A stretch of DNA of 64,000 nucleotides from Thiodiazotropha sp040793985 (GTDB lineage: Bacteria > Pseudomonadota > Gammaproteobacteria > Chromatiales > Chromatiaceae). Both the position numbers and the translations under genes were made by a program. Within the stretch, counting starts at the first letter, position 1; each line of letters opens with the position of its first letter. Positions 18,912-27,182 of the stretch are shown one piece after another. The DNA is taken from contig JBFNJI010000012.1 of NCBI GenBank assembly GCA_040793985.1, positions 1 to 64,000 on the forward strand. The letters run 5' to 3'. Under the pieces are notes generated by a model. It was not told the origin of the DNA. It saw nothing but the letters and a program-made list of their open reading frames with translations, and ran no database searches.

Positions 18912-18953
18912 CCCCCCTCTCCCCTTGCGGGAGAGGGGCCGGGGGAGAGGGGG
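18912..18953 (-). repeat. GC-rich palindromic repeat, copy C (inverted)
   Basis: A 42-bp unit whose reverse complement matches copy A at 40 of 42 positions. It lies 31 bp downstream of the acnD stop. Copies B and C form an inverted pair about 83 bp apart, able to form a long hairpin in the prp transcript. Confidence 0.85.
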
Positions 18954-18983
18954 AGCAAACAGCTGCCACGGGGGAGAACAACA

Positions 18984-21590
18984 TCAAGTCCCCGCAGACT
19001 CCAAAAAGTCCTGCGCAAACCGCTGCAACACACCACCAGCGCCGTAGACCGACACCTCCTCAGCGGTATCCAACCGGCAGGTGACGGGAATCTCCACGCG
19101 TTCACCATTGCGCCGGTGCATCACGACAGTCAGGTCGGCCCTTGGTGTGGGCTCGCCCACCACGTCGAAGGTCTCGGTGCCGTCGATGTTGTAACTGTTG
19201 CGGTTCTCGCCCCACTTGAACTCCAGGGGCAGCACACCCATGCCCACCAGGTTGGTGCGGTGGATACGCTCGAAGCCCTCGGCCAGGATCGCCTCCACGC
19301 CGGCCAGGCGCACGCCCTTGGCTGCCCAATCACGGGAAGAGCCCTGGCCGTAGTCGGCGCCGGCGACGATGATCAGGGGCTGTTCACGCTGCATGTAGGC
19401 CTCGATAGCCTCCCACATACGCATGGGTTCGCCCTCCGGCTCCAGCCTTGCCAGGGAGCCCTGGATCACCTCGCCTTTTTCATCCCGACACATCTCGTTG
19501 AGCAATTTCGGGTTGGCGAAGGTGGCGCGCTGAGCGGTCAGATGATCGCCCCGGTGGGTGGCGTAGGAGTTGAAGTCCTCCTCCGGCAGGCCCATCTTGG
19601 CCAGATACTCGCCGGCTGCACTGCTGGCCAGGATGGCGTTCGAGGGCGACAGGTGATCGGTGGTGATGTTGTCACCCAGCACCGCCAGCGGACGCATGGC
19701 CTTGAGGCTGCGTGTGCCCGCCAGTGCGCCTTCCCAGTAGGGCGGGCGGCGGATGTAGGTGCTTTTCGGTCGCCAGTCGTAGAGCGGGCTCTCCGCCTGC
19801 TCCCAGTCGCCCAGGTCGAACATGGGCTGGTAGATCTGGATGAACTGCTCCGGCTTCACCGACTGGCTGACGATGGCGTCGATCTCCTCGTCGCTGGGCC
19901 AGATGTCCTTGAGGGTGATCGGTTTGCCGTCGGCGTCATGTCCCAGCGCGTCTTTCTCGATGTCGAAGCGCATGGTGCCGGCAATGGCGTAGGCCACCAC
20001 CAGGGGCGGCGAGGCGAGGAAGGCCTGCTTGGCATAGGGGTGGATGCGGCCGTCGAAGTTGCGGTTGCCCGAGAGCACGGCGGTGGCGTAGAGATCCCGG
20101 TCGATGATCTCCTGCTGGATCTTCGGATCCAGGGCGCCGCTCATGCCGTTACAGGTGGTGCAGGCGTAGGCGACGATGCCGAAACCGAGTTTCTCCAGCT
20201 CCGGCAGCAGGTCGGCCTCTTCCAGATAGAGCCGGGCCACCTTGGAGCCGGGGGCGAAGGAGGACTTCACCCAGGGCTTGCGCACCAGTCCAAGCTCGTT
20301 GGCCTTGCGCGCCACCAGGCCCGCGGCCACCACGTTGCGCGGGTTGGAGGTGTTGGTGCAGCTGGTGATGGCGGCGATGATCACCGCGCCGTCGGGCATC
20401 TTGCCCGCCTGCTCTTCGGCCTGGGCCTTGTCCAGGTCCACGGCGATGCCCCGTTCATGCAGATCGCTGGTGGGCAGACGGCGATGGGGGTTGGAGGGGC
20501 CGGCCATGGTACGGTCCACCTTCGACAGATCGAACTCCAGTACCCGCTCATACTCGGCGCCTTCCAACTCATCGGCCCAGAGGCCGGTGGTCTTGGCGTA
20601 GTTCTCGACCAGCGTCACCTGCTCCGGCGTGCGACCGGTGAGCTTCAGGTAGTCGATGGTCTGTGAATCGATATAGAAGAGCCCGGCGGAGGCGCCGAAC
20701 TCGGGGGTCATGTTGGCGATGGTGGCCCGGTCGCCGAGGGTGAGGCTCGAGGCGCCCTCGCCGAAGAACTCCAGATAGGCCGAGACCACCCGCTCCTGAC
20801 GCAGGAATTCGGTCAGGGCCAGCACGATGTCGGTGGCGGTGATGCCGGGTTTGCGTTTGCCGGTGAGCTTGACGCCGACGATCTCCGGCAGGCGCATCAT
20901 GGTGGGACGGCCGAGCATCACGGTCTCGGCTTCGAGACCACCGACACCGATGGCGATCACGCCCAGGGCGTCGATATGGGGGGTGTGGCTGTCGGTGCCG
21001 ACACAGGTGTCTGGGAAGGCCACGCCGTCCCGGTTCTGGATCACCGGCGACATCTTCTCCAGGTTGATCTGGTGCATGATGCCGTTGCCGGCGGGGATCA
21101 CATCCACGTTGTCGAAGGCGGTCTTGGTCCACTCGATGAAGTGGAAGCGGTCTTCGTTGCGGCGGTCCTCGATGGCCCGGTTCTTGTCGAAGGCGTCGGC
21201 CTCGAACCCGGCGTGTTCCACCGCCAGGGAGTGGTCGACGATGAGCTGGGTCGGGACTACCGGATTCACTTTTGCCGGGTCGCCGCCTTTATCGGCGATG
21301 GCGTCACGCAGGCCGGCCAGATCGACCAGGGCGGTCTGGCCCAGGATGTCGTGGCAGACCACCCGTGCCGGATACCAGGGGAAGTCCAGGTCACGCTTGC
21401 GCCCGATGAGCTGTTTCAGGGCGTCGGTCAGCAGGTCGGGTTCGCAGCGGCGTACCAGCTGTTCCGCCAGTACCCGGGAGGTGTAGGGGAGCTTTGCATA
21501 GGCGCCGGGTTGGATCGCCTCGACCGCCTCGCGGGTGTCGAAGTAGTCCAGATCGGTGTCGGGCAGTCGTTTTCTGAATTGGGTGTTCAT
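18984..21590 (-). CDS. acnD: 2-methylcitrate dehydratase, Fe/S-dependent
   Basis: An 868-residue aconitase-superfamily enzyme converting 2-methylcitrate to a methylaconitate isomer that PrpF then rearranges. [4Fe-4S] ligands are visible in AITSCTNTSN and ACTTCNGMSG, and the swivel domain carries ADYGQGSSRDWAAKG. The length and the adjacent prpC and prpF identify it as AcnD rather than housekeeping AcnA. Cluster assembly would need an A-type carrier such as ErpA. The gap to prpC is 59 bp. Confidence 0.96.
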   Translation of the reverse strand: MNTQFRKRLPDTDLDYFDTREAVEAIQPGAYAKLPYTSRVLAEQLVRRCEPDLLTDALKQLIGRKRDLDFPWYPARVVCHDILGQTALVDLAGLRDAIADKGGDPAKVNPVVPTQLIVDHSLAVEHAGFEADAFDKNRAIEDRRNEDRFHFIEWTKTAFDNVDVIPAGNGIMHQINLEKMSPVIQNRDGVAFPDTCVGTDSHTPHIDALGVIAIGVGGLEAETVMLGRPTMMRLPEIVGVKLTGKRKPGITATDIVLALTEFLRQERVVSAYLEFFGEGASSLTLGDRATIANMTPEFGASAGLFYIDSQTIDYLKLTGRTPEQVTLVENYAKTTGLWADELEGAEYERVLEFDLSKVDRTMAGPSNPHRRLPTSDLHERGIAVDLDKAQAEEQAGKMPDGAVIIAAITSCTNTSNPRNVVAAGLVARKANELGLVRKPWVKSSFAPGSKVARLYLEEADLLPELEKLGFGIVAYACTTCNGMSGALDPKIQQEIIDRDLYATAVLSGNRNFDGRIHPYAKQAFLASPPLVVAYAIAGTMRFDIEKDALGHDADGKPITLKDIWPSDEEIDAIVSQSVKPEQFIQIYQPMFDLGDWEQAESPLYDWRPKSTYIRRPPYWEGALAGTRSLKAMRPLAVLGDNITTDHLSPSNAILASSAAGEYLAKMGLPEEDFNSYATHRGDHLTAQRATFANPKLLNEMCRDEKGEVIQGSLARLEPEGEPMRMWEAIEAYMQREQPLIIVAGADYGQGSSRDWAAKGVRLAGVEAILAEGFERIHRTNLVGMGVLPLEFKWGENRNSYNIDGTETFDVVGEPTPRADLTVVMHRRNGERVEIPVTCRLDTAEEVSVYGAGGVLQRFAQDFLESAGT

Positions 21591-21649
21591 CTGGGTCTCG
21601 TTGGTTGTGCTCTGGATTTTGATTCCCCCTCAACTCAAAGCTGCTTGAA

Positions 21650-22804
21650 TCAGCCGCGATCCTCGATCGGCACATACTTCCGGTTCTCCGGTCCGGTGTA
21701 GTTGGCCGAAGGCCGGATGATCTTGCCGTCCTCACGCTGTTCGATCACATGCGCACCCCAACCGGAGACACGGGAGATGACGAACAGGGGCGTGAACATG
21801 TCGGTGGGCACGCCCAGCTGGTTGTAGGAGACGGCGGAGAACCAATCCAGGTTGGGGAACATCTTCTTGATCTCCCACATCACCGCTTCCAGACGGTCGG
21901 CGACGCTGAACATGGTCATGTTGCCGGCCTCTTCCGACAGGTCCTTGGCAACCCGTTTGATCACCTCATTGCGGGGATCGCCCACGGTATAGACCGGGTG
22001 GCCGAAGCCGATGACGATCTCTTTGCGACCCACGCGCTCACGGATGTCGGCTTCGGCTTCGTCGGCACTGCGGTAGCGGCTCTGGATGCGGAAAGCCTCT
22101 TCGTTGGCGCCGCCGTGTTTGGGTCCGCGCAGGGCGCCGATGGCGGCGGTGATGGCGGAGTACATGTCGGAGTTGGTACCGGCCACCACCCGGGCGGTGA
22201 AGGTGGAGGCGTTGAACTCATGCTCGGCGTAGAGCACCAGGGAGGTGTGCATGGCGCGCACCCAGGACGCTTTCGGTTTCTCGCCGTGCAGCAGGTGCAG
22301 GAAGTGGCCGCCGATGGAGTCGTCGTCGGTCTCCACCTCGATACGCTTGCCGTTGAAGGCGTAGTGGTACCAGTAGAGCAGGGCGGAGCCGAAGCTGGCC
22401 ATCAGCCGGTCGATGATGTCACGGGCCTCGGCGGCGGGGTGGCTCTCTTTCTCAGGCACGCAGCTGCCCATCACTGAACAGGCGGTGCGCATCACATCCA
22501 TGGGGTGGGCGGAAGCGGGGATGGCCTCCAATGCCTGTTTCACCGCCAGGGGGAGACCGCGCATGGATTTCAGCTTGGCCTTGTAGGCCTTCAGCTGGGA
22601 AGCGGTGGGCAGGTCGCCGTGGATCAGCAGATAGGCGATCTCCTCGAACTCCGCGGTCTCGGCGAAATCGAGGATGTCGTAGCCGCGGTAGTGCAGATCG
22701 TTACCGGTACGACCGACGGTACAGATGGCGGTGTTACCGGCGGCGGTACCGGAGAGGGCTACTGACTTCTTCGCCTTGGGCAGTATTTGGGTTGGCTCGC
22801 TCAT
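21650..22804 (-). CDS. prpC: 2-methylcitrate synthase
   Basis: A 384-residue citrate-synthase-fold enzyme condensing propionyl-CoA with oxaloacetate. The short single-domain form, GFGHPVYTVGDPRNEV and the C-terminal SRVSGWGAHVIEQR block are typical of PrpC. A strong GGAGG ribosome site precedes the ATG. It follows prpB after a 160-bp AT-rich gap. Confidence 0.97.
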   Translation of the reverse strand: MSEPTQILPKAKKSVALSGTAAGNTAICTVGRTGNDLHYRGYDILDFAETAEFEEIAYLLIHGDLPTASQLKAYKAKLKSMRGLPLAVKQALEAIPASAHPMDVMRTACSVMGSCVPEKESHPAAEARDIIDRLMASFGSALLYWYHYAFNGKRIEVETDDDSIGGHFLHLLHGEKPKASWVRAMHTSLVLYAEHEFNASTFTARVVAGTNSDMYSAITAAIGALRGPKHGGANEEAFRIQSRYRSADEAEADIRERVGRKEIVIGFGHPVYTVGDPRNEVIKRVAKDLSEEAGNMTMFSVADRLEAVMWEIKKMFPNLDWFSAVSYNQLGVPTDMFTPLFVISRVSGWGAHVIEQREDGKIIRPSANYTGPENRKYVPIEDRG

Positions 22805-22964
22805 GGGAAACCTCCTCTGATGCGATGAGTAATTGGATGATTCGTTACTAATTTCTATTCATGTAAATGTCCGCAGATGAACACGAAAAACGCAATTGAG
22901 TCATTTGGGCTTCAAGGTGACTTGTATGCATATTTGCATTCATTCGTGGACATCTGAACTCAAA

Positions 22965-23855
22965 CTAAACAGCCTCCTCAGTAGCGAAGAGCCGATCCAG
23001 CTTTTGTTCGAATTCGTGATAGCCAAGGTAGTCGTAGAGATCGGAGCGACTCTGCATAATGTCGACCACATCCTGCTGCGTACCGTCACGGCGCAGACTC
23101 TGGTAGACATTCAGTGCCGCGGCATTGGCGGCACGGAAAGCACTGAGCGGATAGAGGGCAATACTCACACCCGCCGATGCCAGCTGTTCTGTGGTGAAGA
23201 GTGGTGTTGAGCCGAACTCGGTGATATTCGCGAGCACCGGAACCTTAACCGCGGCCACGAACTCCCTGTATTGATCGAGCTCGGTCATCGCTTCCGGAAA
23301 GATCATATCGGCACCGGCCTCGACACAGGCACACGCCCTGTCTATGGCGGACTGCATACCCTCCACCGCAAGGGCGTCCGTTCGTGCCATAACCACAAAG
23401 TCGTCATCCAGCTTGGCATCGACCGCCGCCTTGATGCGATCCACCATCTCATCCTGGCCGACGATTGCCTTGTTAGGGCGGTGACCGCATCGCTTCTGTT
23501 GCACCTGGTCCTCGATATGCACCGCTGCCGCACCAATCTTGTTCATGTTGCGAATAGTACGTGCGATATTGAAAGCCCCACCCCATCCCGTGTCGATATC
23601 GACCAGGATCGGCAGTTCGGTAACATCCGTTAATCTGCGCAGATCGGTGAGTACATCCTCCATGGTTGTAATACCGAGATCAGGGATGCCGCATGATCCG
23701 GCGGCGACTCCGCCGCCGGAGATGTAGAGCGATCTGAATCCGGATGCCTCGGCCAATCTGGCGTGATAGGCATTGATTGCGCCAACGCACTGCAGTGGCC
23801 TCTCCTCTTCGATGGCGGCATGAAAACGGGCGCCGGGATTTTGGTGCTTGGTCAT
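22965..23855 (-). CDS. prpB: Methylisocitrate lyase
   Basis: A 296-residue isocitrate-lyase-superfamily enzyme cleaving 2-methylisocitrate to pyruvate and succinate. The active-site signature is KRCGH (121-125), with the metal-binding DIDTGWG at 86-92. GAGGACA precedes the ATG. It is the first enzyme gene after the regulator; the 56-bp gap between them contains a perfect 20-bp palindrome. Confidence 0.97.
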   Translation of the reverse strand: MTKHQNPGARFHAAIEEERPLQCVGAINAYHARLAEASGFRSLYISGGGVAAGSCGIPDLGITTMEDVLTDLRRLTDVTELPILVDIDTGWGGAFNIARTIRNMNKIGAAAVHIEDQVQQKRCGHRPNKAIVGQDEMVDRIKAAVDAKLDDDFVVMARTDALAVEGMQSAIDRACACVEAGADMIFPEAMTELDQYREFVAAVKVPVLANITEFGSTPLFTTEQLASAGVSIALYPLSAFRAANAAALNVYQSLRRDGTQQDVVDIMQSRSDLYDYLGYHEFEQKLDRLFATEEAV

Positions 23856-23880
23856 TTTATGTCCTCAAGATGTAAGTTGG

Positions 23881-23900
23881 TTTTAAGTTGCAACTTAAAA
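23881..23900. promoter_or_regulatory. Perfect 20-bp palindrome in the prpR-prpB gap
   Basis: TTTTAAGTTGCAACTTAAAA is a perfect palindrome 26 nt upstream of the prpB start. An extra direct half-site, TAAGTTG, lies at 23873-23879. It is unlike the TGTCGACA operators of this locus. It could bind a second regulator or fold in the mRNA; it has no GC-rich stem and no U-tract, so it is not a normal terminator. Confidence 0.6.
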
Positions 23901-23911
23901 CTCGCATAGCC

Positions 23912-24598
23912 TTAGCTTTCCAACAGCATTCGTTCCACATTCCTGCGTGAGGATCGAATATGCTGTCGCATTAACAACTCGGCCATTTCCGGGTCACGGG
24001 AGGCAATCGCGTTCAATAGATAATGGTGCTCATCGTAGGCCTGACTGGAACGCTTGCTGCGCATGCCAAACTGGAAACGGTACATTCGCAGCAGATGGTA
24101 GAGATCGTTGCAAAGAAGACCGATCAAGTGGTGATTTTTAGATCCCTGGACGATACGGTAGTGAAAATCGAGATCTCCCTGCTTCTGGAAATAGGCTTCG
24201 CCATGCACCTCTTCGATCTCCCTGCCGTGCTCATTCAACAGTGACTGCAGTTCTTCGACCTCTTTGTCGCTCATGTTTTGCGCTGCCAGCCTTGCAGCCA
24301 TCCCCTCCAGTGCCTCACGCACCTGATAGATCTCGATCAGCTGCTCATAGGAGAGGCTCACAACACGTGCGCCCAGGTTGGGTTTACGTTCTACCAGTTT
24401 TCGGGCCTCGAGCCGCCCGATTGCCTCTCTCAATGAACCTCGACTTACCCCATGCAGGCGGGCGAGTTCCGGCTCGCTGATCTTGCTACCGGACTGAATC
24501 TCCCCTTCAACGATGGCGCGCTGCAGGGTATCGAACAGTCGATCTGTAAGGGTGACGGTAACCGGATCGCTTTTTTCCATAGGGTGTTGATTCTGCAT
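23912..24598 (-). CDS. GntR/FadR-family regulator of propionate catabolism
   Basis: A 228-residue repressor-type protein. An N-terminal winged helix (about 12-75, with ISEPELARLHGVSRGSLREA) is followed by an FCD effector domain (about 80-220). In FCD proteins conserved Asp and His residues bind a metal and a carboxylate ligand; the candidates are visible around DLDFHYRIV and HHYLLNAI. The ATG at 24598 is chosen; a TTG at 24619 would overlap an operator, and 24580 is another possible ATG. It heads the prpB-C-acnD-prpF operon and very likely controls both it and prpE. GntR-family regulators of prp genes are known in Pseudomonas (PmiR). Confidence 0.9.
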   Translation of the reverse strand: MQNQHPMEKSDPVTVTLTDRLFDTLQRAIVEGEIQSGSKISEPELARLHGVSRGSLREAIGRLEARKLVERKPNLGARVVSLSYEQLIEIYQVREALEGMAARLAAQNMSDKEVEELQSLLNEHGREIEEVHGEAYFQKQGDLDFHYRIVQGSKNHHLIGLLCNDLYHLLRMYRFQFGMRSKRSSQAYDEHHYLLNAIASRDPEMAELLMRQHIRSSRRNVERMLLES

Positions 24599-24610
24599 GT
24601 TTCTGTTATG

Positions 24611-24618
24611 TGTCGACA
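24611..24618. promoter_or_regulatory. prp operator 1 (TGTCGACA)
   Basis: A perfect 8-bp palindrome, extended GTGTCGACAAT, lying 12 nt upstream of the regulator's ATG and centred near +28 of its promoter. It pairs with the operator at 24673-24680, exactly 62 bp away. Confidence 0.75.
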
Positions 24619-24649
24619 ATATTAGTCAATAAATAAGAAAAATGGGTAA

Positions 24650-24680
24650 AATATAGCCTATAAAGCATATTATGTCGACA
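24650..24680 (-). promoter_or_regulatory. Promoter of the prpR-prpBC-acnD-prpF operon with embedded operator 2
   Basis: On the minus strand TCGACA (24673-24678) serves as -35, followed by a 17-bp spacer and TATATT (24650-24655) as -10. The -35 lies within the second TGTCGACA palindrome (24673-24680), so a protein bound there would exclude RNA polymerase. The predicted transcription start is near 24643. Confidence 0.75.
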
Positions 24681-24757
24681 CTTTCTAAGGATATTGCCTT
24701 TTTGCTCTACCTAAATGCATCCCTGCAGGGTAGAGCAACGGATCCTAGTGTCGGGCC

Positions 24758-26650
24758 CTATTTGGCATAACCCAAGGATTGAAGGGAGGATGAGATCTCA
24801 TCCAGGATTGCAGGATCGTCGATGGTGGCCGGCATCTTCCACTCCTGTCCATCGGCTATCTTTACCATGGTTCCGCGAAGGATTTTCCCCGATCGGGTCT
24901 TGGGCAGGCGTTTAACTATGGCGATATGTTTGAAGGCGGCTACCGGGCCTATCTGTTCACGCACCCGCTTCACCAGCTCAGGTGCCAGCTCATCGGCGGA
25001 TCGCTCCACACCCGACTTAAGCACCACCATGCCCAGAGGCAATTGGCCCTTCAGGGCATCGGCGACACCAATGACCGCACACTCCGCCACATCGCCATGT
25101 CCCGCCAACACCTCTTCCATCTGACCCGTGGAAAGTCGATGCCCCGCCACATTGATCACATCGTCGGTGCGACTCATGATCCACAGATAACCATCCTCAT
25201 CCTTGTAACCGGCATCTCCTGTCAGATAGTAGCCGGGATAGGCACTCAGATAGGAGTCGACAAACCGCTGCTCGTTGTTCCACAGGGTGGGAAGACAGGA
25301 GGGTGGCAGCGGCTGTTTGATGACAATATCCCCCATCTCTCCTGCCTGCTTCTGATTGCCCTGGTCATCGAGTACCTGTACGTCATAACCGACCATCGAG
25401 AGCGTGGGAGAACCTGCTTTTACCGGCAGCGGCTCAATGCCCATGGGATTGGCGGCGATAGCCCAGCCGGTTTCTGTCTGCCACCAGTGGTCGATCACCG
25501 GTTTCTCGAGCATGGTCTCAGCCCAGTGCAGGGTGTCCGGATCACAACGCTCTCCCGCGAGGAATAGGGTGTCCATGCAGCTGATGTCATATTTTGCCAT
25601 GTAGGCGCCCTGCGGATCCTCCTTCTTGATTGCGCGGAAAGCGGTTGGCGCGGTAAACAGGACCTTAACGCCGTATTCGCTGATCACACGCCAGAAGGCA
25701 CCCGGATCGGGAGTTCCAACCGGTTTACCCTCATAGATGACCGTGGTGCATCCGGCAAGCAGTGGTCCGTAGACGATATAGCTGTGACCAACCACCCAGC
25801 CCACATCGGAGGCGGCCCAATAGACATCGCCGGCTTCGACGTTATAGATATTCTTCATCGACCAGAGAAGCGCAGCTGCATGACCGCCGTTGTCACGCAC
25901 CACACCCTTGGGTTGTCCCGTTGTACCCGAGGTGTAGAGAATATAGAGTGGATCGGTCGCCTCCACCGGCACACACTCCGCTGGTTCGGCATTGGCCAAT
26001 GCCTGATCCCAATCGAAATCGCGCCCATCCTTAAGCTCTGCTGTCAATTGAGGCCGCTGCTTGATGATACAGGCGGTCGGTTTGTTCTCGGCGAGCTCGA
26101 TCGCCTCATCCAACAGGGGTTTGTAGTCAACCAGGCGACTCGGCTCTATACCGCAGGATGCCGATAACACCATTTTGGGCTGGCAATCATCGATTCGGGT
26201 TGCCAACTCCTTTGCCGCAAATCCACCGAATACAACGGAATGAATAGCGCCGATACGTGCACATGCCAGCATGGCAATGGCCGCTTCAGGTATCATCGGC
26301 ATGTAGATAATCACCCGATCGCCCTTCCCCACACCACGGGCCGCAATCGCACCGGCCAGCCTGGCCACCTCATCGCGCAGTTCACTATAGCTGTAACTGC
26401 GCTTCCGCTCGGTTACCGGACTATCGTAGATCAATGCAGTGCGCTCACCATGCCCCGCCTCGATATGCCTATCCAGGGCGTTATAACAGGTGTTGAACAT
26501 GCCACCAGTGAACCAGCGCGGTGATGGCTCCGCCGACGCATCGAGGACCTTGTCCCAAGGCTCGTACCAATGCAGACCCTTGGCAACCGTACCCCAGAAC
26601 GCTTCAGGGTCGTTCAACGACTGTTGATATATCTCGGTATAACGTGACAT
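24758..26650 (-). CDS. prpE: Propionyl-CoA synthetase
   Basis: A 630-residue acyl-CoA synthetase activating propionate with ATP and CoA. The adenylation motif YTSGTTGQPKGV, the TDDVINVAGHRL hinge and the C-terminal KTRSGK lysine (target of acetylation in relatives) are present. Similarity to PrpE is higher than to Acs, for example IYMPMIPEAAIAMLACARIGAIHSVVF-type spacing and the DVGWVVGHSYIVYGPLL block. GAGGAG precedes the ATG. It reads in the same direction as the prpR operon but has its own promoter and its own matched operator pair. Confidence 0.95.
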   Translation of the reverse strand: MSRYTEIYQQSLNDPEAFWGTVAKGLHWYEPWDKVLDASAEPSPRWFTGGMFNTCYNALDRHIEAGHGERTALIYDSPVTERKRSYSYSELRDEVARLAGAIAARGVGKGDRVIIYMPMIPEAAIAMLACARIGAIHSVVFGGFAAKELATRIDDCQPKMVLSASCGIEPSRLVDYKPLLDEAIELAENKPTACIIKQRPQLTAELKDGRDFDWDQALANAEPAECVPVEATDPLYILYTSGTTGQPKGVVRDNGGHAAALLWSMKNIYNVEAGDVYWAASDVGWVVGHSYIVYGPLLAGCTTVIYEGKPVGTPDPGAFWRVISEYGVKVLFTAPTAFRAIKKEDPQGAYMAKYDISCMDTLFLAGERCDPDTLHWAETMLEKPVIDHWWQTETGWAIAANPMGIEPLPVKAGSPTLSMVGYDVQVLDDQGNQKQAGEMGDIVIKQPLPPSCLPTLWNNEQRFVDSYLSAYPGYYLTGDAGYKDEDGYLWIMSRTDDVINVAGHRLSTGQMEEVLAGHGDVAECAVIGVADALKGQLPLGMVVLKSGVERSADELAPELVKRVREQIGPVAAFKHIAIVKRLPKTRSGKILRGTMVKIADGQEWKMPATIDDPAILDEISSSLQSLGYAK

Positions 26651-26690
26651 GTGGGCACACTCCTCTTAAATGTTGTCAGTCTAGGGTAAG

Positions 26691-26698
26691 TGTCGACA
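26691..26698. promoter_or_regulatory. prp operator 3 (TGTCGACA) upstream of prpE
   Basis: A perfect 8-bp palindrome, extended GTGTCGACAAT as in operator 1, centred near +28 of the predicted prpE promoter and 41 nt upstream of the prpE ATG. It lies exactly 62 bp from operator 4. Confidence 0.75.
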
Positions 26699-26729
26699 AT
26701 TTTTTATTATTAATTGAATACAGACCTTA

Positions 26730-26760
26730 TTTATAGTCAATTATTTGCAATATGTCGACA
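26730..26760 (-). promoter_or_regulatory. prpE promoter with embedded operator 4
   Basis: On the minus strand TCGACA (26753-26758) is the -35, then a 17-bp spacer, then TATAAA (26730-26735) as -10. The palindrome TGTCGACA (26753-26760) covers the -35. This duplicates the layout of the prpR promoter in hexamers, spacing and operator distance. Confidence 0.75.
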
Positions 26761-27126
26761 CTTTTGTGTTATTTTCTTTTTTCATCCCCATGGACTCATC
26801 CCTGGCCGAGCCCCTTCCTGGCATCAAAGTTCGCTTATATCTGTTTGAAAAACTGGAAAATACACAAACAGCGGGCTCCCCTCTCCGGTTCCGGGATCGA
26901 GTAATTTTTTAACCCATTGAAGTGCTCGTACAGCGCCCTTCGCAGTACGCAATCCACTGCCTAACCGGATCTGTTCAGCCAGGGAGTGAGAAGCCGTGCC
27001 ATGGCAGCTCTGTCCATCACGGGGTTGACAGGAGACAGGTGGAACCGAGGATGTATGGAGGTTTTTTATCTGCGTGTACTGGAGGGGAATTTACAGGCAG
27101 TGCGTGCGGATAACTCTATATCGGGC
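26761..27126. other. Intergenic region without recognised features
   Basis: A stretch of 366 nt upstream of prpE and downstream of the porin terminator. Small open frames of about 60 codons on the plus strand have no supporting family resemblance. I see no RNA gene or repeat here. Confidence 0.5.
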
Positions 27127-27153
27127 AAAAAAAACGGGGCCCGAAGGCCCCGT
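27127..27153 (-). terminator. Intrinsic terminator of the porin gene
   Basis: On the minus strand the stem ACGGGGCC-TTCG-GGCCCCGT is followed by eight T. The UUCG-type tetraloop and uninterrupted U-tract make it a textbook factor-independent terminator, about 30 nt after the porin stop codon. Confidence 0.92.
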
Positions 27154-27182
27154 TTCTCAACTTTTAATACTCTTACGAGCTA

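Noticed and set aside
18375..18953. CRISPR array or IS element
   Set aside because: Only three repeat copies, irregular spacing, mixed orientation and no transposase or cas gene.
18834..20666. A 610-codon open frame on the plus strand opposite acnD
   Set aside because: It is antisense to a clear acnD gene, has no domain pattern and is a by-product of GC-rich codon use.
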